DNA of 38,809 nt from Actinomycetota bacterium (GCA_009885805.1 VFJZ01000082.1:1-38809), one strand, 5' to 3'. Shown: positions 7,230-15,625, counted from the stretch's first letter. The notes: generated by a model from the sequence alone, not told the origin. Program-made: numbers and translations.

Positions 7230-9107
7230 ATGCATCCGCTCGATCCGCTCACCGCCGACGAACTGGCCCGCAGCATCGCGATCCTGCGCGAACGCGGCGA
7301 CCTCTCCGATCGGCACCGCCTGATCAGGCTCGTGCTCGACGAGCCCGCGAAGGACGCGACGCACTGGCAGGCTGACGCGAACGCCGACGAGCGACGGGCG
7401 TTCGCGGTCGTGCGCGAACGCGGGACGAACGCCGTCACCGAGCACCGCGTGCGCCTGAGCGACGCGGCCGTCACGACGACGCCGCAGCCCGGCGTGCAGT
7501 CCGCCTTCTCGCTCGACGAGTACGAGATCGGGATCCCCGCAGTGAAGGCGGACGCCCGCGTCCGCACCGGGCTCGCGGCACGCGGTATCACCGATCTCGA
7601 TCTTGTCCACGTCGAGCTGTGGCCGATCGGCGGCCAGGTGCCTGAGGGGTTCGATGGCAGACGCATCGTCTGGGCCGCGCTCTGGCTCCGCCACGACCCA
7701 ACGGACAACCAGTACGCACATCCGATCCGCGGGCTCGAGGTGATCTACGACATGGGCGCCGAGGAGGTGGCGCGCGTCATCGACCATGGCCCCGTCGAGA
7801 TTCCGGCGGCCGAGGCGCGCTGGCTGCCGGAGGAACTCGGCGCACTGCGCAGGACGCCCGCAGCGCTCTCGATCGTCCAGCCGGACGGCCCCGGCTTTCG
7901 TCTCGACGGGCGCGCGCTGTCGTGGGAAGGCTGGACGCTGCGGATCGGCTTCGAGCAGCGGGAGGGCCTGACGTTGCACGCAGTCGCGTACGAGGGACGG
8001 CCGGTGTGCTATCGCGCCTCGATCGCGGAGCTCGCGATTCCCTATGCCGACACGGACTCGACGAACTACCGCAAGTCCGCCTTCGACATCGGCGAGATCG
8101 GGCTGGGCCATTTCACCAACGCCCTCGAACTCGGCTGCGACTGCGTCGGCGACATCACCTACCTCGACGCTGAGCTCGCGACGGACACGGGCGCGGTGGT
8201 GCGGCTGCCGAACGCGATCTGCATCCACGAAGAGGACGCGGGCATTCTCTGGAAGCACGTCGACCACGGCCCGGGCCGGACCGAGGTTCGCCGGTCAAGG
8301 CGGCTCGTGATCTCCTCGATCGTCACCGTCGACAACTACGACTACGGCTTCTACTGGTACCTGCATCAGGACGGTGCGATCGAGTTCGAGGCGAAGCTGA
8401 CCGGCATCATTTTGACGGCGGCGTCGCGGCCCGGCGAGACACCGCGGGCCGGTTCGCTCGTCGCGGCCGGGGTCAACGGCATGTGGCACCAGCACTTCTT
8501 CTGTGCCCGCCTCGACCTCGACATCGACGGCGAGGACAATGCCGTCTACGAGGTGCACTCGGAGTACGCCGGCGACACCTTCACGGTCGCCGAGCGCCTG
8601 CTCGAGACCGAGGCCGACGACGCGGGCGTGATCGACCCTCTCGCCGCGCGCCACTGGCGGATCGTGAACCGTGGTCAGCGGAACGCGGTCGGTGCGCCGA
8701 CCGGCTACCGGCTCGTCCCGGGCGGCAACGTCCGCATGTTCATGTCGCCGGACACGCCGATGGGCCGCCGGATGGCGTTCTGCGGGCGACATCTGTGGGT
8801 GACGCCGCACGACCGCGCCGAGCGCTGGCCGGCCGGTGACTACGTCAACCTGTCGGACGCCGCGCAGGGGCTGCCGGAGTGGACGCGGGCGGCCGAGTCG
8901 GTCGTCGACCGCGACGTGGTCGTCTGGTACGCGTTCGGATCGCACCACGTGCCGCGCCCGGAGGACTGGCCGGTGATGCCGGTGGTGCGGATCGGGTTCC
9001 GCCTCGAGCCGTACGGGTTCTTCGACCGCAACCCGTCGCTGACGCTGCCGCCGGAGTGTCGCAATGGTGCCGCACACCTTTGCGACACGCCAGCCAGCGC
9101 CGAATAG
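7230..9107 (+). CDS. Copper-containing primary-amine oxidase (TPQ type)
   Basis: A 625-residue enzyme oxidising primary amines to aldehydes with release of ammonia and hydrogen peroxide. Tyr370 in the consensus N-Y-D-Y is the residue converted to topaquinone. Copper ligands are His420 and His422 in MWHQHFF and the His of SHHVPRPEDWPVMP (572/573). The ATG at 7230 is chosen over in-frame upstream codons because GGGAGGT ends 4 bases before it. It follows the gamma-glutamyltransferase after 13 bases. The last residues (CRNGAAHLCDT plus a short tail) are encoded by the 31-base repeat at 9058-9088, so the native C-terminus has been replaced or extended by repeat sequence. Confidence 0.94.
   Translation: MHPLDPLTADELARSIAILRERGDLSDRHRLIRLVLDEPAKDATHWQADANADERRAFAVVRERGTNAVTEHRVRLSDAAVTTTPQPGVQSAFSLDEYEIGIPAVKADARVRTGLAARGITDLDLVHVELWPIGGQVPEGFDGRRIVWAALWLRHDPTDNQYAHPIRGLEVIYDMGAEEVARVIDHGPVEIPAAEARWLPEELGALRRTPAALSIVQPDGPGFRLDGRALSWEGWTLRIGFEQREGLTLHAVAYEGRPVCYRASIAELAIPYADTDSTNYRKSAFDIGEIGLGHFTNALELGCDCVGDITYLDAELATDTGAVVRLPNAICIHEEDAGILWKHVDHGPGRTEVRRSRRLVISSIVTVDNYDYGFYWYLHQDGAIEFEAKLTGIILTAASRPGETPRAGSLVAAGVNGMWHQHFFCARLDLDIDGEDNAVYEVHSEYAGDTFTVAERLLETEADDAGVIDPLAARHWRIVNRGQRNAVGAPTGYRLVPGGNVRMFMSPDTPMGRRMAFCGRHLWVTPHDRAERWPAGDYVNLSDAAQGLPEWTRAAESVVDRDVVVWYAFGSHHVPRPEDWPVMPVVRIGFRLEPYGFFDRNPSLTLPPECRNGAAHLCDTPASAE
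9058..9088 (-). repeat. 31-base near-palindromic repeat, copy 1 (single)
   Basis: On the minus strand it begins TGTCGCAAAGGTGTGCGG and ends CACCATTGCGACA, with arms complementary except near the centre. It lies inside the last codons of the amine oxidase gene and reads CRNGAAHLCDT in that frame. It has no stop codon in any frame. Confidence 0.85.
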
Positions 9108-9172
9108 CGCGCCACTGGCGACGGAGGCAGCGCCCGGAGGTACCACCTACCCCGAACAGAGGGACGTCCACA

Positions 9173-9964
9173 TCAGGCGATCGGGCTCTCCGTGTCGCAA
9201 AGGTGTGCGGCACGATCGCGACACGCCATCGTCGCAAAGGCGTGCGGCACGATTGCGACCCGCGCCAGATCCCACGCCAACGCCTGATTCGACGTCACCA
9301 CCGGCTTGCCGAGCCGCGCCCCGAGCGGCCCGACCACGTCGCGCGTGCGCAAGCCGGTGCACGAGATGAAGAGTGCCTCGGCGTCGGGATGGGCGCCGAG
9401 TTCGGCGCCCGCGCTGATCAGACAGGAGGCGGAGACGCGATTCATCTCCGGATCCCCGTCGAGCTTGAAGCTCGCGCGGACGACGACATCGATCCCGCTG
9501 GCGGCGAAATGGTCGGCGATCAGCGAGCTCGCGCCGTCGAGATACGGCGTCAGCAGCGCGATGCGCGTCGTGCCCAGATCGCGCAGCCGGTGCACGGCGG
9601 CCTCGACCGGCGTGCAGACCGGAACGCCGGGCCGGCCGGCCGCGATGCGCTCCTGCACGACACCGGGGCCGACCGCGACGGTACCCGACGTGCACGAGAA
9701 GCCGATCGCCCCGAGCGGACCGCCCGGGACGAGCAGCGCCGCCGCCTCGGTCAGGTGGTCGCCGAGGCGAACGAGCGACTCGGGTGTCGCGACGACGTCC
9801 ATCGGTATCCGCGTCGAGAAGGCCTCGAACCCCTCCGGCAGGAAGGCCTCGACGTCGGCGCCCGACGCACGGTCGGTCGCGAGGAGGATCAGTCCGACCG
9901 GCACCGCCAGCTCGTCGTCGAAGGATGCCTCCAGACGGGGCCACTGCGATTGCGCGATCGTCAT
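9173..9964 (-). CDS. Asp/Glu racemase superfamily protein (maleate isomerase / arylmalonate decarboxylase-like)
   Basis: A 263-residue protein with the duplicated two-cysteine arrangement of the superfamily: GFSCTSGT in the N-terminal half and FISCTGLRT in the C-terminal half. Two cysteines fit a racemase or isomerase (for example maleate cis-trans isomerase) better than the one-cysteine arylmalonate decarboxylases; EutA-like ectoine breakdown is another option. Two ATGs lie in tandem. The second (9962-9964) is preferred because TACGCT lies exactly 9 bases before it, as in other genes here. The last 28 or so residues, after NQALAWDLA, are read straight through two repeat copies (9193-9260). 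It converges on the amine oxidase gene. Confidence 0.8.
   Translation of the reverse strand: MTIAQSQWPRLEASFDDELAVPVGLILLATDRASGADVEAFLPEGFEAFSTRIPMDVVATPESLVRLGDHLTEAAALLVPGGPLGAIGFSCTSGTVAVGPGVVQERIAAGRPGVPVCTPVEAAVHRLRDLGTTRIALLTPYLDGASSLIADHFAASGIDVVVRASFKLDGDPEMNRVSASCLISAGAELGAHPDAEALFISCTGLRTRDVVGPLGARLGKPVVTSNQALAWDLARVAIVPHAFATMACRDRAAHLCDTESPIA
9193..9260 (+). repeat. 31-base near-palindromic repeats, copies 2 and 3 (direct pair)
   Basis: Copy 2 is 9193-9223 and copy 3 is 9230-9260, same orientation, with a 6-base spacer, giving a 37-base pitch. Copy 3 has lost the outermost T/A pair. Both lie in the 3' coding end of the racemase-superfamily gene and are read through in frame as VAIVPHAFAT and CRDRAAHLCDT. 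Confidence 0.85.
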
Positions 9965-9973
9965 CATTCCATC

Positions 9974-9979
9974 AGCGTA
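9974..9979 (-). promoter_or_regulatory. Possible -10 box for the racemase-family gene
   Basis: TACGCT on the minus strand in the 19-base gap after era, exactly 9 bases before the ATG at 9964. This implies a leaderless or nearly leaderless RNA separate from the era operon. The -35 region would be inside era and is not obvious. Confidence 0.35.
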
Positions 9980-9983
9980 CGCG

Positions 9984-10901
9984 TCACGGACCGAGCATGT
10001 CGAGCACGCGGTCGTCGTCGCGCCAGCCGCGGCGGACGCGGACGGTCAACTCCAGCATCGCCTTCCCACCGAGCAGCCGCTCGACACCGACGCGAGCGTG
10101 CGCGCCGATGTCGCGGATCATTCCACCGCCGGCGCCCACGAGGATGCCCTTCTGGGACTCGTGGTCGCAGAACACCGTGCAGGCGATGCGTGCCACCCGG
10201 TGCCGACTGCCCGGCTCGTACTCGTCGACGAGAACTGCGACGGCGTGCGGCACCTCCTCACGCATGCGGGCGAGGGCCGCTTCACGGACGATCTCGGCGA
10301 TGCGGAGCCGGATCGGGTCGCCGGAGGCGACGTCGAACGGGAACAGCGCCGGTCCAGCCGGCGCCCGCGCCACGAGCTCGTCGCGAACCCGCTCGACGCC
10401 GTCGCCGCTGCGGGCCGAGACCGGGACGAGCGCCGCGAACTCGCCGAGCGGCGCCGCGCGCTCGATCGCCTCGCCGATCGCCCGCGGCGACAGCCGGTCG
10501 ACCTTGTTCAGAACCACGATCACCGGCGGTCCGGCAGCGAATGCGCGCGCGGCGATGAAGCGGTCGCCGGCGCCGGGCGGCTCGGTCCCGTCGAGCACGA
10601 AGAGGATCGCGTCGACGTCGGCGAGCGTCTCGTCGACTGCACGCTGCATGCGCCCCGTAAGCCCGTCGCGCGGCCGCTGGAACCCGGGGAGATCGAGCAG
10701 GACGAGCTGCCAGCCGTCACCGTGCACGAGGCCGGCGATCCGGCGTCGCGTCGTCTGCGGCTTGTCGGAGACGATCGTGACGTGCGCGCCGCAGAGCGCG
10801 TTGACCAGCGTCGACTTGCCGACGTTGGGCCGACCGGCGAGTCCGACGAGGCTGCAGCGGAACGCGGGATCGTCACTCAACGCCGTGAGTGTAGGCGTCA
10901 C
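9984..10901 (-). CDS. era: GTPase Era
   Basis: Ribosome assembly GTPase that binds the 3' end of 16S rRNA during 30S maturation. The 305 residues match the usual 300. All GTPase motifs are visible: G1 GRPNVGKST, G2 QTTRRR, G3 DLPG, G4 NKVD and G5 SAR. The C-terminal KH domain carries the GAGGGMIRDIG loop. The GTG start (10899-10901) overlaps the stop of the upstream membrane-protein gene as GTGA. It is the last gene of the dnaJ-to-era run, downstream of ybeY, a usual partner in 16S rRNA 3'-end processing. Confidence 0.96.
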   Translation of the reverse strand: MTPTLTALSDDPAFRCSLVGLAGRPNVGKSTLVNALCGAHVTIVSDKPQTTRRRIAGLVHGDGWQLVLLDLPGFQRPRDGLTGRMQRAVDETLADVDAILFVLDGTEPPGAGDRFIAARAFAAGPPVIVVLNKVDRLSPRAIGEAIERAAPLGEFAALVPVSARSGDGVERVRDELVARAPAGPALFPFDVASGDPIRLRIAEIVREAALARMREEVPHAVAVLVDEYEPGSRHRVARIACTVFCDHESQKGILVGAGGGMIRDIGAHARVGVERLLGGKAMLELTVRVRRGWRDDDRVLDMLGP

Positions 10902-11740
10902 AGCGCCGGGATCGCTTCGCCTTCCCCGCCGGCGAGCGGCGGCGCGTCAGCCGGCGGCGGTGGCCTCGGCACGACGCGACGGGGGGCCGCAGGCGATCTG
11001 GTCTGCCCACGCGGCGCCGGCCGGGGGCGCGTCGGGCGCGGCGGCCGCCGCACATCGCCGCCCCTGAACCGCACGACCGGCGGGCGTACGCGGGACGGTG
11101 TTTCGGGCGCGGCCGGCACCGGCGCCGGCAGCGGAGCGGCGAGCGGCAGCGGCGGCAGCGGCACAGCCGCGATCGTGTCGGCCACTGCAGCGGGCGGACC
11201 CGACACGTCGGCGCGGGGCGCGACGGTGATGCCGGCCGCGATCAGCGCTACGGCGACAGCCAGCGGTGCGAGACGACGCCGACGCTGTCCGAACTGGGCC
11301 GACCCCACCCGGCACGCCGCCGCCACCGTGGCTACAAATGCCGCCGCCTCCTCGGCGGGATCGCCAGCCTCACCCGCGACCGGAACGACGATCCGCAGCA
11401 GGCCATCCCGAACGCCGAGGTCGTCCGCCGCCAGCGCGCCAACGCCGATGCCGCGGGCGGCGAGCGCCGCGCCGAGCCGTCCGGCCTGGGCGACGGCGAT
11501 CGCCGCCGTACCTGGACCGAGCGGATCGGTCCGCTCGGGGAGCGCAGCGAGCACCGGCACACCGTCGCAGCGGGCAGCGCGCACGTCCGGCACCGGCAGC
11601 CCGGCGGCGCCGGCCTCACGCCACGGCGCGTCATCACCGGCCGCCGCGAGGACACGCAGCCGCACCCGGAGGCCGTCGTCGATACCATCGAGGACGACGC
11701 CGGGACGCAGGAGGCGGATGTCGACCCGGATCGCGCGCAC
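10898..11740 (-). CDS. Proline-rich single-pass membrane protein, unknown function
   Basis: A 280-residue protein with no family I can name. Residues 1-156 are an Ala/Gly/Leu-rich, apparently cytoplasmic domain. Residues 157-175 are one hydrophobic span behind four arginines (GQRRRR), which fits an N-in orientation. The rest is a Pro/Arg/Ala-rich low-complexity tail that would be outside. The stretch around residues 84-120 (LGAALAARGIGVGALAADDLGVRDGLLRIVVP region, given only in outline) resembles in spacing the catalytic-loop area of bacterial kinase-like proteins but lacks the HxD and DFG residues; this is a guess. GTG start at 11738-11740. It sits between the DgkA/PAP2 gene and era and is translationally coupled to era. 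Confidence 0.65.
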   Translation of the reverse strand: MRAIRVDIRLLRPGVVLDGIDDGLRVRLRVLAAAGDDAPWREAGAAGLPVPDVRAARCDGVPVLAALPERTDPLGPGTAAIAVAQAGRLGAALAARGIGVGALAADDLGVRDGLLRIVVPVAGEAGDPAEEAAAFVATVAAACRVGSAQFGQRRRRLAPLAVAVALIAAGITVAPRADVSGPPAAVADTIAAVPLPPLPLAAPLPAPVPAAPETPSRVRPPVVRFRGGDVRRPPRPTRPRPAPRGQTRSPAAPRRVVPRPPPPADAPPLAGGEGEAIPAL

Positions 11741-11802
11741 GTGCCGAGCATCCCACCGCCACTCCGCACGGGACCGTCACGGACCCGCGCGAACGACGAA
11801 CT

Positions 11803-12540
11803 TCAGCTCCAGACCTGGAAGATCGCGAGCGCCACGAGGGCGCCGACGACGCCGCCGTAGATCACCTCGACGGCGCTGTGGATGCCCGCCTCGACGCGGG
11901 TCTGGGCGACGAGCGCCGCCATCAGGAACGTGATCGACGCGACCAGCACGTTGTGCCTCGTGCCGGCGGTGATGAAGAGGACCGCGGCCCAGCCGGCGAA
12001 CGCTACCGCCGCGTGCCCGCTCGGCAGCCCGCCCCGGATCGGCGTCCCGCGGCCCGTCGCCGCCTTGATCGCGATCACCACGATCGTCACCAGGACCAGC
12101 GCGATCACGGTCAGATGTACCGGCGACTCCCGCACCTGGCGCAGCAGCGATGAGGTCGGCGACGCGAGCCGGTCCGCGAAGACGAGATAGCCGACGACGA
12201 CCGCGATGAAGGCACAGACGAGCACCGCCCCGGCGGCGACGTCCTTGGCGACCTTCGCCCGCGGGTCGAAGCTGGAGGTCGCGACATCGATCGCCGCCTC
12301 GATGGCGGTGTTCAGCATCTCGGCGACGATCACAAGTCCGGACACGATCATCAGCGCGAGCAACTCCGTCCGCGTCACGCCGAGCGCCAGGCCCGCCACG
12401 AGCGCAGCGGCCGCCGCGGCGACGTGGATGCGCATGTTCCGCTGCGTGCGGAGCACGTGCATGACTCCCTCGAACGCGTAGTTGAGGGAGGTCAGCACCG
12501 AACTCGCCGGCGCCGTCCGGCGGTCGTCGTTCAGCGCCAC
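11803..12540 (-). CDS. DgkA-type lipid kinase fused to PAP2 phosphatase
   Basis: A 245-residue, multi-span membrane protein. Residues about 14-122 are a complete DgkA domain of the diacylglycerol/undecaprenol kinase type: LNYAFEGVMHVLRTQRNMRIH, then VAEMLNTAIEAAID (Asn77, Glu81) and AKDVAAGAVL. Residues about 135-245 are a PAP2 phosphatase: Lys159 and Arg169 of the first motif, PSGH at 173-176, and TR...GIH with His220. Two substitutions from consensus are Ser to Thr before that Arg and Asp to Glu after His220. The kinase makes lipid phosphate and the phosphatase removes phosphate, so the fusion could feed the undecaprenyl-phosphate pool from both sides. The GTG start overlaps ybeY by 10 bases; a later start is possible. 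Confidence 0.84.
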   Translation of the reverse strand: MALNDDRRTAPASSVLTSLNYAFEGVMHVLRTQRNMRIHVAAAAAALVAGLALGVTRTELLALMIVSGLVIVAEMLNTAIEAAIDVATSSFDPRAKVAKDVAAGAVLVCAFIAVVVGYLVFADRLASPTSSLLRQVRESPVHLTVIALVLVTIVVIAIKAATGRGTPIRGGLPSGHAAVAFAGWAAVLFITAGTRHNVLVASITFLMAALVAQTRVEAGIHSAVEVIYGGVVGALVALAIFQVWS

Positions 12541-12971
12541 GCCACCTCGTCGAGCGCGTCGGTGATCCGGTCCTGCAGCTCGAGCATCGCGCCGCCGTCC
12601 GTCTCGTGATCGTGCCCGAGGAGGTGCAAGGTGCCGTGCACGGTCAGGACGACCAGCTCGCGGCCCGGGGTGTGGCCCTGCTCGACGGCCTGCTCCGCGC
12701 ACCGCTCGAGGCAGATCACGACGTCACCGAGCAACCGCGGCATGCCCGCCGGCAGTGCCTCGTCCTCGTCGATCGGAAACGCCAGGACGTCGGTGACCTC
12801 GTCGTGCCGCCGGTGCTGACGGTTCAGCGCCCGCATCGCATCCGCCTCGACGAGCAGGATCGCCGCCTCCGCATCGCCGGCGCCCTGTCCCTCGAGCACG
12901 CTATCGACAACATTCGCAAGCGCGATCTCGTCGATCCGCTCGTCGGTGCGGTTGTCGATCTCGACCGGCAT
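12531..12971 (-). CDS. ybeY: Endoribonuclease YbeY
   Basis: Zinc-dependent endoribonuclease for 16S rRNA 3'-end maturation and 70S quality control. The metal site HGTLHLLGHDH at residues 112-122 supplies the three conserved histidines. The protein has 146 residues, close to the usual 150-160. The preceding EVTDVLAFPI block is also typical. The ATG shares one base with the phoH stop, and the next gene starts inside its 3' end. The order phoH-ybeY-dgkA-era is the widely conserved one. Confidence 0.95.
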   Translation of the reverse strand: MPVEIDNRTDERIDEIALANVVDSVLEGQGAGDAEAAILLVEADAMRALNRQHRRHDEVTDVLAFPIDEDEALPAGMPRLLGDVVICLERCAEQAVEQGHTPGRELVVLTVHGTLHLLGHDHETDGGAMLELQDRITDALDEVAWR

Positions 12972-13927
12972 CAGCGGGGGCCACCGCGGCGCTCGTGGTC
13001 GACGCGGTAGGCCTCGACGATCCGCTGCACGAGCTTGTGACGGACGACGTCGTGACGGTCGAAGGCGATGAAGGTGATGTCGGGGACGTCGAGCAGGACG
13101 TCGCGCACCTCGATCAACCCCGACCCCTGGCCGCGCGGCAGGTCGGTCTGCGTGACGTCGCCGGTGACGACCATCCGCGACCCGAAGCCAAGCCGCGTCA
13201 GGAACATCTGCATCTGTTCGGGCGTCGTGTTCTGCGCCTCGTCGAGGATGATGAACGAGTCGTTCAGCGTGCGGCCGCGCATGTAGGCGAGCGGTGCGAC
13301 CTCGACGATGCCGCGCTCCAGGTACTGCTGGACACGGTCCGAGTCGAGCATGTCGAGAAGGGCGTCGAACAGTGGCCTGAGGTAGGGGTCGACCTTCGCC
13401 ATCAGGTCGCCGGGGAGGAACCCGAGCCGCTCACCGGCCTCGACCGCCGGGCGCGTGAGGATGATCCGCGAGACCTCGCGATCGATCAGCGCGGCGACGG
13501 CCAGCGCCATCGCGAGGTACGTCTTGCCCGTGCCGGCCGGGCCGATGCCGAAGGTGATGGTGCTCGACCGAATCGCGTCGCAGTACCGCTTCTGGTTGAT
13601 CGTCTTCGGGGCGATCTTCTTCCCGCGGTGCCGCCAGACGACGTCGTGCAGCACGTCGACGGCCCGCCCGTTCTCGGCCAGTACGCCGGTCACGGCCTCG
13701 ACCGTCTGGGCGGCGATGGCTAGCCCCTGCCCGACCAGCTCCTCGAGCTCGTCGACGACCTCGCGCGCCCGCTCGAGCGGCGCGCTGTCGCCATCCAGGA
13801 TCAGCTCGTCGCCGCGCAGGAAGACACGGATGCCGAGCTGTGTCCCGAGCGCCCCGAGCAGCTCGTCCGAACGCGACGCCAACTCGTGCGCCAGCTCGTC
13901 GGATACCTGGAACGTCTCCCGGGCCAC
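12971..13927 (-). CDS. PhoH-family ATPase
   Basis: A cytoplasmic P-loop ATPase of 318 residues, the usual length for PhoH/YbeZ. The Walker A motif is GPAGTGKT, followed by the conserved PAVEAGERLGFLPGD segment, the Walker B region SFIILDEAQNTTPEQM and the motif VVTGDVTQTDLP. PhoH-type proteins encoded next to ybeY are thought to act with it in rRNA processing as RNA-dependent ATPases. The start is GTG at 13925-13927, 10 bases after yqeY. Confidence 0.94.
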   Translation of the reverse strand: MARETFQVSDELAHELASRSDELLGALGTQLGIRVFLRGDELILDGDSAPLERAREVVDELEELVGQGLAIAAQTVEAVTGVLAENGRAVDVLHDVVWRHRGKKIAPKTINQKRYCDAIRSSTITFGIGPAGTGKTYLAMALAVAALIDREVSRIILTRPAVEAGERLGFLPGDLMAKVDPYLRPLFDALLDMLDSDRVQQYLERGIVEVAPLAYMRGRTLNDSFIILDEAQNTTPEQMQMFLTRLGFGSRMVVTGDVTQTDLPRGQGSGLIEVRDVLLDVPDITFIAFDRHDVVRHKLVQRIVEAYRVDHERRGGPR

Positions 13928-13937
13928 ACTCCGCAGT

Positions 13938-14387
13938 CTATTCGCCGGTGAGGCGCTCGCGGACGAGTGCGGAGACGGCGCGGCCGTCCGCCCGCCCCTC
14001 GGTCCGCGCCATCACGAGCTTCATGACGGCGCCGAGTTCGCGGGCGGACGTCGCGCCCGCCTCGGCGATTGCCGTGTCGACGAGGGCGACGAGCGCGTCG
14101 CGGTCGAGCTCAGCCGGCAGGTACGCGCCGATCAGCCGTGCCTCCTCCTCCTCGCGGAGCGCGTCATCCTCGCGACCACCCTCCCGGAAACTCGCGGCGG
14201 CCTCGTCACGACGCTTCCGCTCGCGCCGCAGCAACGCGATCTCGTCAGCCTCGGCCAGCGCGCCGCGGTTCGCGACCTCCGCCTCCTGCAGCGCTGCGAG
14301 CAGACCGCCGAGCGCCGACACGGGCAGCTCGGCGCGCGCCTTGCGGGCGGCGAGGCGATCGTCACGGACGCGGTCGATCAGGCTCAC
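13938..14387 (-). CDS. yqeY: GatB/YqeY domain protein
   Basis: A 149-residue YqeY-like protein, all helical by composition, with the family features: SLIDRVRDD at the start, a charged EEEEARLIGAYLPAEL segment in the middle and the C-terminal LGAVMKLVMART...VSALVRERL block that matches the tail domain of the GatB amidotransferase. Its function in bacteria is unclear; binding of tRNA or an aminoacyl-tRNA complex is proposed from GatB. The GTG start overlaps the mtaB stop as GTGA. The conserved position between mtaB and phoH supports the call. Confidence 0.88.
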   Translation of the reverse strand: MSLIDRVRDDRLAARKARAELPVSALGGLLAALQEAEVANRGALAEADEIALLRRERKRRDEAAASFREGGREDDALREEEEARLIGAYLPAELDRDALVALVDTAIAEAGATSARELGAVMKLVMARTEGRADGRAVSALVRERLTGE

Positions 14388-15625
14388 GCGATGCTCCCTG
14401 CGAGGATGGTGTCGTCGTCCGCCGCGACGGCCCGCGCGGCGATGACGTCTCCCGGCCTGGCGCCGGGCGCCGTGACGCTCCACGACGTGTAGTCACGAGC
14501 GTAGCCGGTCGCCCGTCCGTCGCTCCCGATCCGCTCGACGAGCACCTCGTCGACCTCGCCGATCCGCGCGGCCAGGCGCGTGTGGCCCTGCAGCGCCGCG
14601 AGCGCGCGCACGCGCCGCGAACGGTCGCGCTTCGACGCGGGCGGGACGGGATCGTCGCCGGCCGTGCGCGTGCCGGGCCGCGGCGAGTAGGGAAAGGCAT
14701 GGACGCGCGACAGGCCCGTCTCCCGCACGAGGTCGAGCGTCCGCTCGAAGGCCGCCTCGTCCTCGGTCGGGAAGCCGACGATGACGTCGGCCGTCACATT
14801 CAGACCCGGCAGGGCAGCCCGAGCGGCAGCGATCCGCTCGGCGTAGCGTCCGGCGGACGCGCGCCGCCGCATCGCGGCCAGGACGCCATCGTCGCCGGAC
14901 TGCATCGGGACGTGCAGGTGCGGCAGCACCGCGCGCGTCTCCGCGAGCGCCGACACCAACGCAGGATCGAGATGGTCGACCTCGACGGAGCTGAGGCGCA
15001 GCCGACGGACACCGGGGACGGCGCCGACCGCGCGGATCACGTCGGGCAGACGCTGCCTGCCGTCGCGATACAGGCCGACGTTGACACCGGTGATGACGAC
15101 CTCCGGCCGACCCTGGCGGACCCGCCGTGCAGCCTCGGCGGCGAGGTCGACGAGCGGCCGTGATCGCGTCCCACCCCGGACCAGCGGGATGATGCAGAAC
15201 GAGCAGGAGAACGAGCAGCCGTCCTGGACCTTGACGAACGCCCGCACGCGCCGCGCGAACGGATCGGCAGGCGCACCGCCCTGGCAGCCGAGCGACCGCG
15301 CCAGACCGACGACGGCCGCCGGCGTCTCCTCGGCGGGCCGCGCGACGACGTGGACGCGCGGGTCGAGTCCAGCCCGATCCAGCGCCGGGAGACGAGCGGC
15401 ACAACCGGTCACGACCACGTTCGCCGCGCCCTCTGCGAGCGCGCGGCGGACAGCCTGGCGCGTCTTCACGACGGCCTCGGCCGTGACGCAGCAGCCGTTG
15501 ACGACGTGCAGGGCACCCCCGGTGGGCACCTCCTCGTACCCCTCGGCGGCGAGTCCCTCGCGGAGCGCCTCGAGATCGGTCCGCGACACCTTGCAGCCGA
15601 GGAACTGCGCCGAGAACGTCGTCAT
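14384..15625 (-). CDS. mtaB: tRNA t6A37 methylthiotransferase MtaB
   Basis: Radical SAM enzyme that adds a methylthio group to N6-threonylcarbamoyladenosine 37 in tRNA. The 413 residues include an N-terminal UPF0004 domain with three cluster cysteines (Cys11, Cys45, Cys75), the radical SAM CxxxCxxC cluster at 137, 141 and 144 (GCSFSCSFC), the HVPMQSGDDGVL block and a short TRAM-like C-terminal end. MtaB is favoured over MiaB because of the short N-terminal domain and the QFLGCKVSRTDLE start. The ATG overlaps the upstream stop as ATGA. Confidence 0.92.
   Translation of the reverse strand: MTTFSAQFLGCKVSRTDLEALREGLAAEGYEEVPTGGALHVVNGCCVTAEAVVKTRQAVRRALAEGAANVVVTGCAARLPALDRAGLDPRVHVVARPAEETPAAVVGLARSLGCQGGAPADPFARRVRAFVKVQDGCSFSCSFCIIPLVRGGTRSRPLVDLAAEAARRVRQGRPEVVITGVNVGLYRDGRQRLPDVIRAVGAVPGVRRLRLSSVEVDHLDPALVSALAETRAVLPHLHVPMQSGDDGVLAAMRRRASAGRYAERIAAARAALPGLNVTADVIVGFPTEDEAAFERTLDLVRETGLSRVHAFPYSPRPGTRTAGDDPVPPASKRDRSRRVRALAALQGHTRLAARIGEVDEVLVERIGSDGRATGYARDYTSWSVTAPGARPGDVIAARAVAADDDTILAGSIA

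Noticed and set aside
9193-9260. Repeat pair as a CRISPR array
   Set aside because: Only two units with 6-base spacers, the repeats are near-palindromes, and no cas gene is near.
9306-11933. 875-codon plus-strand open frame across era and its neighbours
   Set aside because: Low-complexity translation; the opposite strand has a complete Era GTPase and the racemase-family gene.
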